From: an uncultured Pseudomonadales bacterium
GTDB taxonomy: Bacteria; Pseudomonadota; Gammaproteobacteria; Pseudomonadales; Azotimanducaceae
Direction of reading: 5' to 3'
Assembly: GCA_937921865.1 (NCBI GenBank)
Contig: CAKZWF010000010.1
Coordinates: 28,279-92,278, forward strand
Length of the DNA: 64,000 nucleotides
The notes beneath the pieces were generated by a model that was given only the letters and a program-made list of their open reading frames with translations, was not told the origin of the DNA and made no database searches. Shown in pieces: positions 1-8,381 of the stretch (the stretch's first letter is position 1; each line of letters begins with the position of its first letter). A program made the position numbers and the translations under genes.

Positions 1-13
1 GGAGTTCAGACAT
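1..13 (-). CDS. Start of the next operon gene (position usually held by lptE), cut by window edge
   Basis: Eight bases after the leuS stop an ATG follows on the minus strand, preceded by an AGGTGG ribosome-binding sequence that overlaps the leuS stop. Only four codons (M-S-E-L) are inside the window. In many gammaproteobacteria lptE, the LPS-assembly lipoprotein, follows leuS, so that is the expected gene. The sequence itself cannot confirm it. Confidence 0.4.
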
Positions 14-21
14 CAGCCACC

Positions 22-2475
22 TCAACCAACAACAACGTTGATGAGTTTGCCAGGCACCAGAATAAATTTTCGGACCGTCTTGTCACCAATGTTCCGAACC
101 ACGTTTTCATGCTGCAGCGCGAGCTCGCGGGCGTCCGCCTCGCTCACATCTGCAGGGACCTCGATACGGCCACGTACCTTACCATTGACCTGCAGAACCA
201 GCTCCACCTGATCACGCACCAGGGCTGTCTCATCCATCTCAGGCCAGCGCGCCTGCACCAGCAGGCCTTCTTCCCCCAGTTCATTCCACAGGCTCTGAGT
301 GACGTGGGGTGCAATCGGGGACAGCACAAGTACAGCCATTTTCCAGGCTTCATGAACAACCGCGCGGTTTTCCGCAGTGGTACCATCGATTCGCGTGGCT
401 GCATTCACCAGTTCATGGACGGCAGATACCACAGTATTGAACTGCAGGCGGCGTCCGTAGTCGTCGTCCGCGCGCTGCAGGGTCTCATAAGTCTTACGGC
501 GCAACTCTTTACCATCCGGCGTGAGCTTGTCGACGTCGAGTACCGGTACTGGACCTGCGGCCAGATGCTCCTGGACCTGAGTCCACAGCTTTCGGCAGAA
601 ACGCGCCTGACCTTCTACACCCGCTTCGCTCCACTCGAAAGACTGATCTGGCGGTGCGGCAAACATCATCGCGGAACGGACCGCATCTGCGCCGTACTTG
701 TCGAGCAGATGCTGCGGGTTCCCTGCATCGCCCGAAGACTTGGACATCTTCTTGCCGTCTTTGAGCACCATCCCCAGCATTAACAGGCGGGTGAACGGTT
801 CATCGGAATTCAGCAGCCCATGATCGCGCATCAGCTTGTGGTAAAAGCGCGCATAGAGCAGGTGCAGAATGGCATGCTCGATACCACCCACATAGTGATC
901 CACCGGGGTCCAGTAGTTGGCGCGCTCATCCACCATGGGCTCGTTGGCATTCGGCGAAGCAAAACGCGCGTAATACCATGAGGATTCCATGAAGGTATCA
1001 AAGGTATCGGTTTCCCGACGGGCATCAGCTCCGCAAGCGGGACACTGGGTCTGATAAAACGACTCCATGGTGGTCAGCGGTGAACGCACGCCTTCGAAGC
1101 GCACATCGGTTGGCAGCAGCACGGGTAAATCTTCGTCGGGTACCGGAACAACACCACAATCCGGACAATGGATCATCGGTATCGGACAACCCCAGTATCT
1201 CTGCCGGGAAACGCCCCAGTCGCGCAGGCGATAGTTGGTTTTGCGCAAGCCCAGTGAGCGATCTTCTAACGCCTCGGCAATCGCGGTAAAAGCATCAGCC
1301 GAACTCAAGCCATCAAATACCCCCGAGTTGATCAGGCGGCCTTTGACAACAAACGCTTCATGGTCCAGATCGCAGGGAGAATCATCAACGGGCTCGATGA
1401 CCTGTTTGATCTCAATCCCGTATTTGCGGGCAAACTCCCAGTCGCGCTGGTCGTGACCGGGCACAGCCATCACCGCACCTGAGCCATATTCCATAAGCAC
1501 AAAATTCGCCACCCAGACCGGCAGCGCTGCGCCGGTAAGGGGATGAGTCACCTTAATGCTGGTCGCAACCCCGGCTTTCTCCATGGTGGCCAGATCGGCT
1601 TCCGCCGTGGTCGCCTGTTTACATTGCGCAATGAAGGCAGCCACGGTGTCATCGCTGGCTGCTGCAGCCGTCGCCAGTGGATGCTCTGCCGCAACGGCCA
1701 CATAGGTTGCCCCCATCAGGGTATCCGGGCGGGTGGTGTAGACGCCTAAAGCGTCTTCGCCGCTGGCAAGCGGAAAATGAATTTCCACACCCTCAGACTT
1801 GCCGATCCAGTTGCGCTGCATGGCTTTAACCGATTCCGGCCAGCCATCCAGCTCATCAAGATTGCTTAACAGCTCGTCCGCGTAGTCGGTGATGCGGGCA
1901 AACCACTGTTGCATTTCCCGTCGCTCCACAACAGCACCCGAGCGCCAGCCGCGACCGTCGACCACCTGTTCATTGGCGAGTACGGTCTGATCAACAGGAT
2001 CCCAGTTCACGACTGCACTTTTTCGATACACCATGCCTTTGGCGAACAGTTTGGTGAAGAACCATTGTTCCCAGTGGTAGTAGCTGGGATCGCAGGTCGC
2101 AAACTCCCGACTCCAGTCGATGCCGAAGCCCAGCTGCTGCATCTGCCCGCGCATGTAATCGATATTGTCTTTCGTCCACCGCGCTGGTGGGATCGCGTTT
2201 TTAATTGCGGCATTTTCCGCCGGTAGACCAAATGCATCCCAACCCATGGGTTGCATGACATTCAGGCCTTTGAGCCGATGGTAGCGATTGATGACATCAC
2301 CCAGCGTATAGCAGCGCACATGGCCCATATGCAGTTGACCACTGGGATAAGGAAACATCGCCAGGCAGTAGAACTTCTCGGCGTCTGCGTCTTCACCTGC
2401 TTCGAAGCAGTGGGATTCGTTCCACACCTGCTGGACTTGGGTTTCCACCGTACGTGGGTGGTAGGGCGCGCTCAT
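22..2475 (-). CDS. leuS: Leucyl-tRNA synthetase
   Basis: Charges tRNA-Leu with leucine in the cytoplasm; class Ia synthetase with a CP1 editing domain. The 817-residue product has the HMGH form of the HIGH motif at residues 49-52, the editing-domain signature TTRPDT, and KMSKS at about 576-580. Two CxxC pairs (CPDC near 437, CPAC near 478) could form the zinc knuckle of the ZN1 insertion. It is about 40 residues shorter than the E. coli enzyme (860). The missing part lies just before KMSKS: LGMVLKDGKKMSKS runs straight through where the leucine-specific domain normally sits. Last complete gene of the miaB-to-leuS operon, about 49 bp after lnt. Confidence 0.98.
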   Translation of the reverse strand: MSAPYHPRTVETQVQQVWNESHCFEAGEDADAEKFYCLAMFPYPSGQLHMGHVRCYTLGDVINRYHRLKGLNVMQPMGWDAFGLPAENAAIKNAIPPARWTKDNIDYMRGQMQQLGFGIDWSREFATCDPSYYHWEQWFFTKLFAKGMVYRKSAVVNWDPVDQTVLANEQVVDGRGWRSGAVVERREMQQWFARITDYADELLSNLDELDGWPESVKAMQRNWIGKSEGVEIHFPLASGEDALGVYTTRPDTLMGATYVAVAAEHPLATAAAASDDTVAAFIAQCKQATTAEADLATMEKAGVATSIKVTHPLTGAALPVWVANFVLMEYGSGAVMAVPGHDQRDWEFARKYGIEIKQVIEPVDDSPCDLDHEAFVVKGRLINSGVFDGLSSADAFTAIAEALEDRSLGLRKTNYRLRDWGVSRQRYWGCPIPMIHCPDCGVVPVPDEDLPVLLPTDVRFEGVRSPLTTMESFYQTQCPACGADARRETDTFDTFMESSWYYARFASPNANEPMVDERANYWTPVDHYVGGIEHAILHLLYARFYHKLMRDHGLLNSDEPFTRLLMLGMVLKDGKKMSKSSGDAGNPQHLLDKYGADAVRSAMMFAAPPDQSFEWSEAGVEGQARFCRKLWTQVQEHLAAGPVPVLDVDKLTPDGKELRRKTYETLQRADDDYGRRLQFNTVVSAVHELVNAATRIDGTTAENRAVVHEAWKMAVLVLSPIAPHVTQSLWNELGEEGLLVQARWPEMDETALVRDQVELVLQVNGKVRGRIEVPADVSEADARELALQHENVVRNIGDKTVRKFILVPGKLINVVVG

Positions 2476-2502
2476 AGGATGTGCTCTGGTTCTGTGTAAA
2501 TT

Positions 2503-2542
2503 CGAAGGCGCGAAAGGATAGCAGCTATTCTACGCGCTTTCG
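2503..2542 (-). other. Hairpin across the lnt stop codon and lnt-leuS gap
   Basis: Ten-base arms (CGAAGGCGCG at 2503-2512, CGCGCTTTCG at 2533-2542) pair with one G-U, around a 20-base loop that holds a smaller ATAG/CTAT hairpin. It covers the lnt stop and the lnt-leuS spacer. No T-run follows, so it is more likely an mRNA-processing or attenuating structure than a full terminator. Confidence 0.3.
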
Positions 2543-3994
2543 AAGGGTCAGGGCCGCCGCGGCCAGACCGGCCAGCAGCGCCAGAAATGGCCAGTTTCCG
2601 AACCGGGAGAAGGGCGTCTGACCCTCCATGGTGTGGTATTCGCCGGTCAGCACACCCGCGCGAAACTGCGGCAATCGACCGCGCACCGCACCTGCTGGGT
2701 CCACGATCGCCGTCACCCCGTTGCTGGTGGCTCGCAACAGCCACCGGCCGTTTTCGAGCGCCCGCATACGCGCCATCTGCAGATGCTGCTGTGGTCCAAG
2801 GCTGTCGCCAAACCAGGTGTCATTGGAAATGGTCAGCAACAGTGCTGTGGGTGGGTTGCTGACCAGCAGCGGATAGACCACTTCGTAACAGATGGCCATT
2901 TGAGCCGGATTGCCTGCCACCTGCAGCGGCGCCTGCTGCCAGGGACCGGGCTCAGCCCGCGACATCGGCAGGTTGAAAAACTCGATCAGCCCCCGCAGCA
3001 GCCCTTCCAGCGGCACATATTCACCAAAGGGTACCAGGTGTCGTTTCACGTACCGACCCTGGGCGTTACCAATCCCAATGGCCGTGTTGCGAAAGATCAC
3101 CCGATCACCCGAAACAACGTCTACCGCAGGAATGCCCAGAATCAGGCCCGTACCGGTTTCCCGACCACGGCTATCCAGGTCTTCCAGCAGCCCCTGCGCT
3201 TCATGCTCAAACAGGGTGATTGCCGCCTCGGGCCACAGCAGCAGATCGACGCCCCAGTGCGGTTCTGACAGCTCAAGATAGGTGCGAACGATGGGTCCCT
3301 GACTTTCCGGAAGCCACTTGATGCTTTGATCTATGTTGCCCTGGACCAGTGCAGCCTGATGAACGCCGGTACTTTCGGTCCAGCGTGGCAGCGCCGCGGG
3401 GAAAAACAACAGCCACGGCAGCAGCACAACCGCAAAGGTGGCCAGACGGACCCGCAGCTTCTGTCGCTCGAGCATCAGCACAACCACAGCCGCAGCGCTT
3501 CCCGCCACAATCAGGTTCATCAGCTGAACGCCGCCGTAGGGTGCAAAGACCGCCAGCGGCGTATCCAGCAGCGCATAACCCGAATACAGCCAGGGAAATC
3601 CGGTCAACAGCCAGCTCAGCAGCCATTCGACCAGGCAATAACTGAAGACAAACCACAACGCTGATGCAGACACGGCATTGCCGCGAAAGCGGCCAAACAG
3701 CCAGCCAGTAAACGCCGGAAACAACGCCAGCCCGGCAACAAACAAGCCCACGAGACCCAGCGCCAGCGGCACCGAGGCATTGCCATGCTCATGAATACTG
3801 ACATACACCCAGGACGCACCCAGCGCATATTTGCCTACACCAAACCACCAGCCGAGCAGAAGTGCGCGCTGAGGATTGCTGTGTAACAGATAGAACCAGA
3901 GACCGAGGGAAATGAAAGCCAGCGGCCACAGATCAAATGGCGCCAGCGCCAGCGGCAGCAGAGCGCCGGCTAACAGGGACGCCAGCGGGATCAA
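2525..3994 (-). CDS. lnt: Apolipoprotein N-acyltransferase
   Basis: Inner-membrane enzyme that adds the third acyl chain to the N-terminal cysteine of lipoproteins. The 489-residue product starts with several hydrophobic segments (residues 1-200), followed by a nitrilase-type periplasmic domain with the expected triad: Glu in WPEAAITLFE, Lys in YVKRHLVPFGEY, Cys in AICYEVVYP. A final hydrophobic helix ends in LRKRVE. The start is a TTG whose TTGA overlaps the ybeX stop, so translation is probably coupled; I see no strong ribosome-binding site. Length is normal for the family. Confidence 0.96.
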   Translation of the reverse strand: MIPLASLLAGALLPLALAPFDLWPLAFISLGLWFYLLHSNPQRALLLGWWFGVGKYALGASWVYVSIHEHGNASVPLALGLVGLFVAGLALFPAFTGWLFGRFRGNAVSASALWFVFSYCLVEWLLSWLLTGFPWLYSGYALLDTPLAVFAPYGGVQLMNLIVAGSAAAVVVLMLERQKLRVRLATFAVVLLPWLLFFPAALPRWTESTGVHQAALVQGNIDQSIKWLPESQGPIVRTYLELSEPHWGVDLLLWPEAAITLFEHEAQGLLEDLDSRGRETGTGLILGIPAVDVVSGDRVIFRNTAIGIGNAQGRYVKRHLVPFGEYVPLEGLLRGLIEFFNLPMSRAEPGPWQQAPLQVAGNPAQMAICYEVVYPLLVSNPPTALLLTISNDTWFGDSLGPQQHLQMARMRALENGRWLLRATSNGVTAIVDPAGAVRGRLPQFRAGVLTGEYHTMEGQTPFSRFGNWPFLALLAGLAAAALTLRKRVE

Positions 3995-4824
3995 GACACT
4001 GTAACTTGCAGCAGCCGCACGCGCCGCGAGTCGGCATTCAGAACTTTGAATTCCAGTGCCGCAATTTCGACAGTTTCACCCCGCTCCGGAAGATGGCCGA
4101 AGGCTTTAAGTACAACACCGCCAATGGTGTCAAATTCTTCTTCGTCGATATCCAGATCGAAATATTCGTTGAAGTCTTCGACAGTGGTCGTGGCTTTGAC
4201 GTTGTAGGTTCTGTCATCGATCTGTTTGACGAAGCTGTCGTCATTGACGTCGTGCTCGTCTTCGATTTCTCCGACAATCTGCTCGAGCACGTCTTCAATT
4301 GTCACGACACCGGAGACGTGACCATACTCGTCGACGACAACCGCCATATGATTACGGGTAGAGCGAAAATCCTGAAGCAGCACGTTGAGCCGCTTGCTTT
4401 CCGGAATCACGGCCGCGCTGCGGATCCAGTCTTTGATATCAAAGTCCCGATCACGATCCAGCACCAGACGCAGCAGGTCTTTGGCATGCAGAATACCTTT
4501 GATGTCATCGATGTTGTCGCCGATCACAGGATAGCGGGAATGCTGAGATTCGATGATCTTTTCGAGCAGTGCATCTGGAGACTGCTCGTCATGCAGATAC
4601 ACCAGCTGAGAACGTGGAATCATGATGTCCCGCGCCTGCATCTCTGATACCTGCAGAGCGCCGAAAATGATATTCAGCGCCTCGCCATCCATCAGCTGCC
4701 GATCCGCTGCATCACGCAGCATTTCCATCAATTCAGTGCGGTCAGTGGGTTCATCAGAGAATAGATCCGACAACCACTCGAACACACCGCGCCGAGGAGC
4801 GGCACCTTCGTGAGTTTCACTCAT
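3991..4824 (-). CDS. ybeX: CBS-domain CorC/YbeX family protein
   Basis: The 277-residue soluble protein has an acidic N-terminus, a tandem CBS pair (roughly residues 65-195, including DIMIPRSQL and GVVTIEDVLEQIVGEI) and a C-terminal CorC_HlyC domain (about 200-277). No membrane helix is present. Family members are linked to cobalt/magnesium efflux or, in E. coli, to ribosome metabolism; adenosine nucleotides probably bind the CBS pair. It overlaps ybeY by 4 bp upstream and lnt by 4 bp downstream, the classic ybeZYX-lnt order. Confidence 0.95.
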   Translation of the reverse strand: MSETHEGAAPRRGVFEWLSDLFSDEPTDRTELMEMLRDAADRQLMDGEALNIIFGALQVSEMQARDIMIPRSQLVYLHDEQSPDALLEKIIESQHSRYPVIGDNIDDIKGILHAKDLLRLVLDRDRDFDIKDWIRSAAVIPESKRLNVLLQDFRSTRNHMAVVVDEYGHVSGVVTIEDVLEQIVGEIEDEHDVNDDSFVKQIDDRTYNVKATTTVEDFNEYFDLDIDEEEFDTIGGVVLKAFGHLPERGETVEIAALEFKVLNADSRRVRLLQVTVS

Positions 4825-5420
4825 ATTTCCTGATAAGGATCGTTCACCCCGAAACGATCCAGTATCTCCCTCTCAATTGATTCCATCTCATCTGCAGCAG
4901 CGCGGGTTTCATGGTCATAGCCATATAGATGCAGCATCCCGTGGACAACCATGTGAGCAAAATGATCCGACAGACTCTTACCCTGCTCTCGAGCTTCTGC
5001 AGCGATCACGCTGGCACAGATGACAATGTCCCCCAACAGCTCCAGCTGCGTCTGCTCGAGCATCTGCGCGTCGAGTGCGGCCGGAAAACTGAGCACGTTA
5101 GTCGGTTTATCCTTGCCCCGATAGGTTGCATTGAGTTGCTGTGATTCCTTTTCATCCACAACTCTGATGCAGACTTCGGGATCTTTAAAGCCCGGTGTTT
5201 TTGCCGCCGAACACGCCAGCGCCTTTTCTCGAGTGACGACTGCCTGCGCCCAGGCTTCTATCTGCGCGCTCAGCCGGTTCTCTTTTTCGTCTTCTAACTG
5301 CTCAGCCTTTATCTGCTTTGTTTTTTGCTCTAGGTTCTGCGCAGTTGAGCTTTGTCCAAGCCATCCATCAACATCCCGAATTTGATCATGGGCAACCGCT
5401 ATTTGAACGTCAACCGGCAT
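4821..5420 (-). CDS. ybeY: Endoribonuclease / rRNA maturation factor YbeY
   Basis: Zinc-dependent protein needed for 16S rRNA 3'-end maturation and 70S quality control. The zinc motif HxxxHxxxxxH is present as H160, H164 and H170 (VHGMLHLYGYDH), with the preceding NVLSFP and LGDIVI strands. The ATG at 5420 was chosen over an upstream extension that would lie inside ybeZ; it overlaps the ybeZ end by 11 bp. At 199 residues it is about 45 longer than E. coli YbeY. The excess is a charged, Gln/Lys/Glu-rich stretch at about residues 27-60. Confidence 0.95.
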   Translation of the reverse strand: MPVDVQIAVAHDQIRDVDGWLGQSSTAQNLEQKTKQIKAEQLEDEKENRLSAQIEAWAQAVVTREKALACSAAKTPGFKDPEVCIRVVDEKESQQLNATYRGKDKPTNVLSFPAALDAQMLEQTQLELLGDIVICASVIAAEAREQGKSLSDHFAHMVVHGMLHLYGYDHETRAAADEMESIEREILDRFGVNDPYQEI

Positions 5421-6486
5421 TGCGCCCTTTATCGTCCGAGCTTGCAGGCTGGCCACGCTTGGCTCCAGGCCCCGGCACCGCAATGTCGTTACCACTGACA
5501 TCCTCATTCTGAAAAGCAGCATAAGCATCGACGATTTTCTGCACCAGAGGATGACGAACCACATCTTTTGAACCAAAGGTGGTGAAGCTGATCCCTGGGA
5601 CGCCGTAGAGCACATGCCGAACATTGATCAGCCCGGAATTCTGTCCACGGGGTAAATCGATCTGGGTCACGTCACCGGTAATTACCGCAGTGGAGCCAAA
5701 GCCAATACGGGTTAAGAACATTTTCATCTGTTCGACTGTCGTGTTCTGACTTTCATCCAGGATAATAAAAGCATTGTTCAAAGTGCGCCCACGCATGTAC
5801 GCAAGTGGTGCCACCTCAATCACGTTACGCTCTATGTACTTGTTGACCCTCTCGACACCCATCATTTCATAGAGTGCGTCATAAAGCGGGCGTAAGTACG
5901 GGTCGATCTTCTGAGCCAGATCGCCAGGAAGAAAACCCAGCTTCTCGCCCGCTTCTACCGCCGGTCGAACCAGCAGGATCCGGTTAACCCGCTGGGATTC
6001 CAGTGCTTCAACCGCACAGGCGACGGCCAGATAGGTTTTGCCGGTCCCGGCGGGGCCAATCCCGAAGTTGATGTCGTGTTCGCGAATCAACCGGGTGTAG
6101 GTCAGCTGATTAGCGCCGCGAGGTTTGATGGTCTTGCGTCCGGTACGGATAACGTCACGATCAACCGGAGTATTGTTCTCTTTCGCAAGCAGATCATCCA
6201 CACCCGACTGCTGCAGAAACAGATGAACGGTATCTGGTTCAATCTCGTCCTGCTCGAGCGTTTCACGGTACAGCTGAGACAAGAGCGCGCACGCAGCTTT
6301 GGTACGCTGATCAGACCCGCTGACCTGGAACAGATTACCGCGATTGCGGATGTTCACATTGAGGCGCTTTTCCAGATGTTTCAGGTTCTGATCGAAGGGG
6401 CCGCAGAGTGCAGCCAGACGGCGGGTATCGTTGGGTTCCAGGGTGACGCTGCTGGTCAGCGCTACCACTGCGGATTCATCACTCAA
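5410..6486 (-). CDS. ybeZ: PhoH-family ATPase
   Basis: The 358-residue cytoplasmic NTPase has Walker A GPAGTGKTYLA and Walker B FIILDESQN, plus the PhoH-typical RILLVRPAVEAGEKLGFLPG. The N-terminal ~100 residues resemble the KH-like region of this family. It acts with YbeY in RNA/ribosome maturation. It follows miaB by 89 bp, a gap that holds a hairpin, and overlaps ybeY at its 3' end. Length matches E. coli YbeZ. Confidence 0.96.
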   Translation of the reverse strand: MSDESAVVALTSSVTLEPNDTRRLAALCGPFDQNLKHLEKRLNVNIRNRGNLFQVSGSDQRTKAACALLSQLYRETLEQDEIEPDTVHLFLQQSGVDDLLAKENNTPVDRDVIRTGRKTIKPRGANQLTYTRLIREHDINFGIGPAGTGKTYLAVACAVEALESQRVNRILLVRPAVEAGEKLGFLPGDLAQKIDPYLRPLYDALYEMMGVERVNKYIERNVIEVAPLAYMRGRTLNNAFIILDESQNTTVEQMKMFLTRIGFGSTAVITGDVTQIDLPRGQNSGLINVRHVLYGVPGISFTTFGSKDVVRHPLVQKIVDAYAAFQNEDVSGNDIAVPGPGAKRGQPASSDDKGRNAG

Positions 6487-6542
6487 ATTGCTGCCTCAAT
6501 TGTTTGTCGGACCCCCTCACAGGTACTCTGTCCACAGCATAA

Positions 6543-6561
6543 GACTCCCGAATCGGGAGTC
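6543..6561 (-). terminator. Short perfect hairpin between miaB and ybeZ
   Basis: GACTCCCG and CGGGAGTC form an eight-base perfect stem with a three-base loop, 15 bases after the miaB stop. Read on the minus strand it is followed by TTATG rather than a T-run, so it is at best a weak terminator or attenuator that lowers readthrough into ybeZ. Confidence 0.45.
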
Positions 6562-6575
6562 AAATGAACTTTGTA

Positions 6576-7931
6576 TCAGCCGCTGATCAGGTCGCCGCGC
6601 AGTGAATTGGGCAGGGCTTGGGTAATCTCCACCTCAGCAAACTGTCCAACCAGTTCAACTGGTCCAAAAAAGTTGACGACCCGGTTATTTTCAGTCCGAC
6701 CCTGAATCTCACCAGGATCTTTCTTTGATACACCCATCACCAGCAGCCGCTGGCGGCTGCCCACCATCGCTTTGGCGATACCTTCAGCCTGACCTCTGAG
6801 CAGTGCCTGCAGTTGAGCAAGCCGCTCTTTTTTTACGGCCATCGGTGTTGCATCCGCCAGAGCGGCCGCAGGTGTCCCGGGTCTGGCGCTGTAGATAAAG
6901 CTGAAGGACACATCAAAGACCACCTCTTCTATGAGATTCATGGTCTGCTGAAAATCTTCGTCCGTCTCGCCGGGAAAGCCGATGATGAAGTCCGAAGAAA
7001 GGCTGATCGCGGGGCGTAGCTCACGCAGGCGGCGCAGCTTGGCAGTGTAGTCGGCTATCTGATGGCCGCGTTTCATCAGCCGCAGAATACGGTCTGAGCC
7101 AGACTGAACAGGCAGATGCAGATGATTCACCAGTTCAGGAACATCACGATAGGCTTCCAGCAGCGAGTCGCTGAACTCCACTGGATGAGAGGTGGTATAG
7201 CGGATTCGCTCAATGCCGGAAACCTCGGCAACATAGTGGATGAGTTCCGCGAGATCGGCCTGGTCAGCGTCAATGCTGCCGCGATACGAGTTGACGTTCT
7301 GTCCGAGCAGGTTCACTTCCCGTACTCCCTGACCTGCCAGCTGCACTATCTCCCGCATCACATCGGGAACCGGGCGGCTGACTTCTTCGCCACGGGTATA
7401 CGGCACCACACAGAAACTGCAGTACTTACTGCAGCCTTCCATCACCGACACAAACGCACTGGGACCTTCCGCCCGCGGTTCCGGCAGACGGTCAAATTTC
7501 TCGATCTCCGGAAAACTGATATCAACCAGCGGCACCAGAGTTGCCGAGCCGGCCGCCTTGCTGTTGCTGGCAGAGACCATTTCCGGCAGGCGGTGCAGAG
7601 TCTGGGGTCCGAACACCATGTCCACATAGGGCGCTCTTTTCTGGATCGCAGCACCCTCCTGACTCGCCACGCAGCCACCAACGCCAATCTGCAGATCCGG
7701 ATTACGGGCTTTCAGAGCCTTCCAGCGACCCAGCTGGTGAAACACCTTTTCCTGGGCTTTTTCGCGAATTGAGCAGGTATTCAACAGCAGCAGATCAGCC
7801 TGTTCCGGGTCATCGGTCAGCTCATAGCCCTGCTCAGCACTCAGCAGATCGGCCATTCTGGACGAGTCGTACTCGTTCATCTGGCAGCCGTGAGTTTTTA
7901 TGTATAGTTTCTTGCTCAAATTCTTACTCAA
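6576..7931 (-). CDS. miaB: tRNA-2-methylthio-N6-dimethylallyladenosine synthase
   Basis: Radical-SAM enzyme that methylthiolates i6A37 of tRNAs reading UNN codons. The 451-residue product has the N-terminal auxiliary-cluster cysteines ([28 protein letters not shown]), the radical-SAM CxxxCxxC motif in GCSKYCSFC, and a C-terminal TRAM-like domain (about residues 380-445). Length is normal. First gene of the minus-strand operon, divergent from the DUF1820 gene with 121 bp between starts. Confidence 0.98.
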   Translation of the reverse strand: MSKNLSKKLYIKTHGCQMNEYDSSRMADLLSAEQGYELTDDPEQADLLLLNTCSIREKAQEKVFHQLGRWKALKARNPDLQIGVGGCVASQEGAAIQKRAPYVDMVFGPQTLHRLPEMVSASNSKAAGSATLVPLVDISFPEIEKFDRLPEPRAEGPSAFVSVMEGCSKYCSFCVVPYTRGEEVSRPVPDVMREIVQLAGQGVREVNLLGQNVNSYRGSIDADQADLAELIHYVAEVSGIERIRYTTSHPVEFSDSLLEAYRDVPELVNHLHLPVQSGSDRILRLMKRGHQIADYTAKLRRLRELRPAISLSSDFIIGFPGETDEDFQQTMNLIEEVVFDVSFSFIYSARPGTPAAALADATPMAVKKERLAQLQALLRGQAEGIAKAMVGSRQRLLVMGVSKKDPGEIQGRTENNRVVNFFGPVELVGQFAEVEITQALPNSLRGDLISG

Positions 7932-8008
7932 AAGGAATCGTAAACCTTAACAATGAGGCCCGGGTATCAGCGCGAAAGGAATTTCGAGCCAATCACGGGG
8001 GCGGCGAT

Positions 8009-8014
8009 TATACT
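8009..8014 (+). promoter_or_regulatory. Candidate -10 element upstream of the DUF1820 gene
   Basis: TATACT lies 39 bases before the DUF1820 ATG in the miaB/DUF1820 divergent region. No good TTGACA partner sits at 16-18 bp; TCGAGC is 19 bp away. Recognition is therefore weak, and it is listed only as a possible start of the plus-strand transcript. Confidence 0.25.
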
Positions 8015-8052
8015 GGCTTGAATTCACGCACAACACCTCAACATAAGACAGC

Positions 8053-8376
8053 ATGAGCGATAGCCAAGAACACATCTATAAAGTGCTTTTTCACAACCAG
8101 GGCCAGGTCTACGAGGTCTATGCGCACAGCATCTACCAGAGCGACCTGTACGGTTTCATCGAGGTCGAAGACTACATATTTGGCAAGAAAGGTCAGATGG
8201 TCATCGATCCAGGTGAAGAGAAACTACGCAACGAGTTCGAAGGCGTGCAGCGCAGCTTTGTACCGATGCAGAATGTGATTCGCATCGACGAAGTTGAAAA
8301 AGAAGGCGTCGCCAAAATCATCGACAGCAAAGGTGACAAGGTGACGCCGTTTCCGGTACAGATGCCCCGCGACTGA
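8053..8376 (+). CDS. DUF1820 family protein
   Basis: The 107-residue soluble protein matches the DUF1820 pattern as I know it: an N-terminal IYKVLFHNQGQVYEVYA strand pair, YGFIEVEDYIFG in the middle, and a C-terminal VIRIDEVEKEG. The family is widespread in gammaproteobacteria and has no settled function. No signal peptide or membrane segment. The acyl-CoA synthetase gene begins five bases after its stop, so the two are probably co-transcribed. Confidence 0.85.
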   Translation: MSDSQEHIYKVLFHNQGQVYEVYAHSIYQSDLYGFIEVEDYIFGKKGQMVIDPGEEKLRNEFEGVQRSFVPMQNVIRIDEVEKEGVAKIIDSKGDKVTPFPVQMPRD

Positions 8377-8381
8377 GGCCC

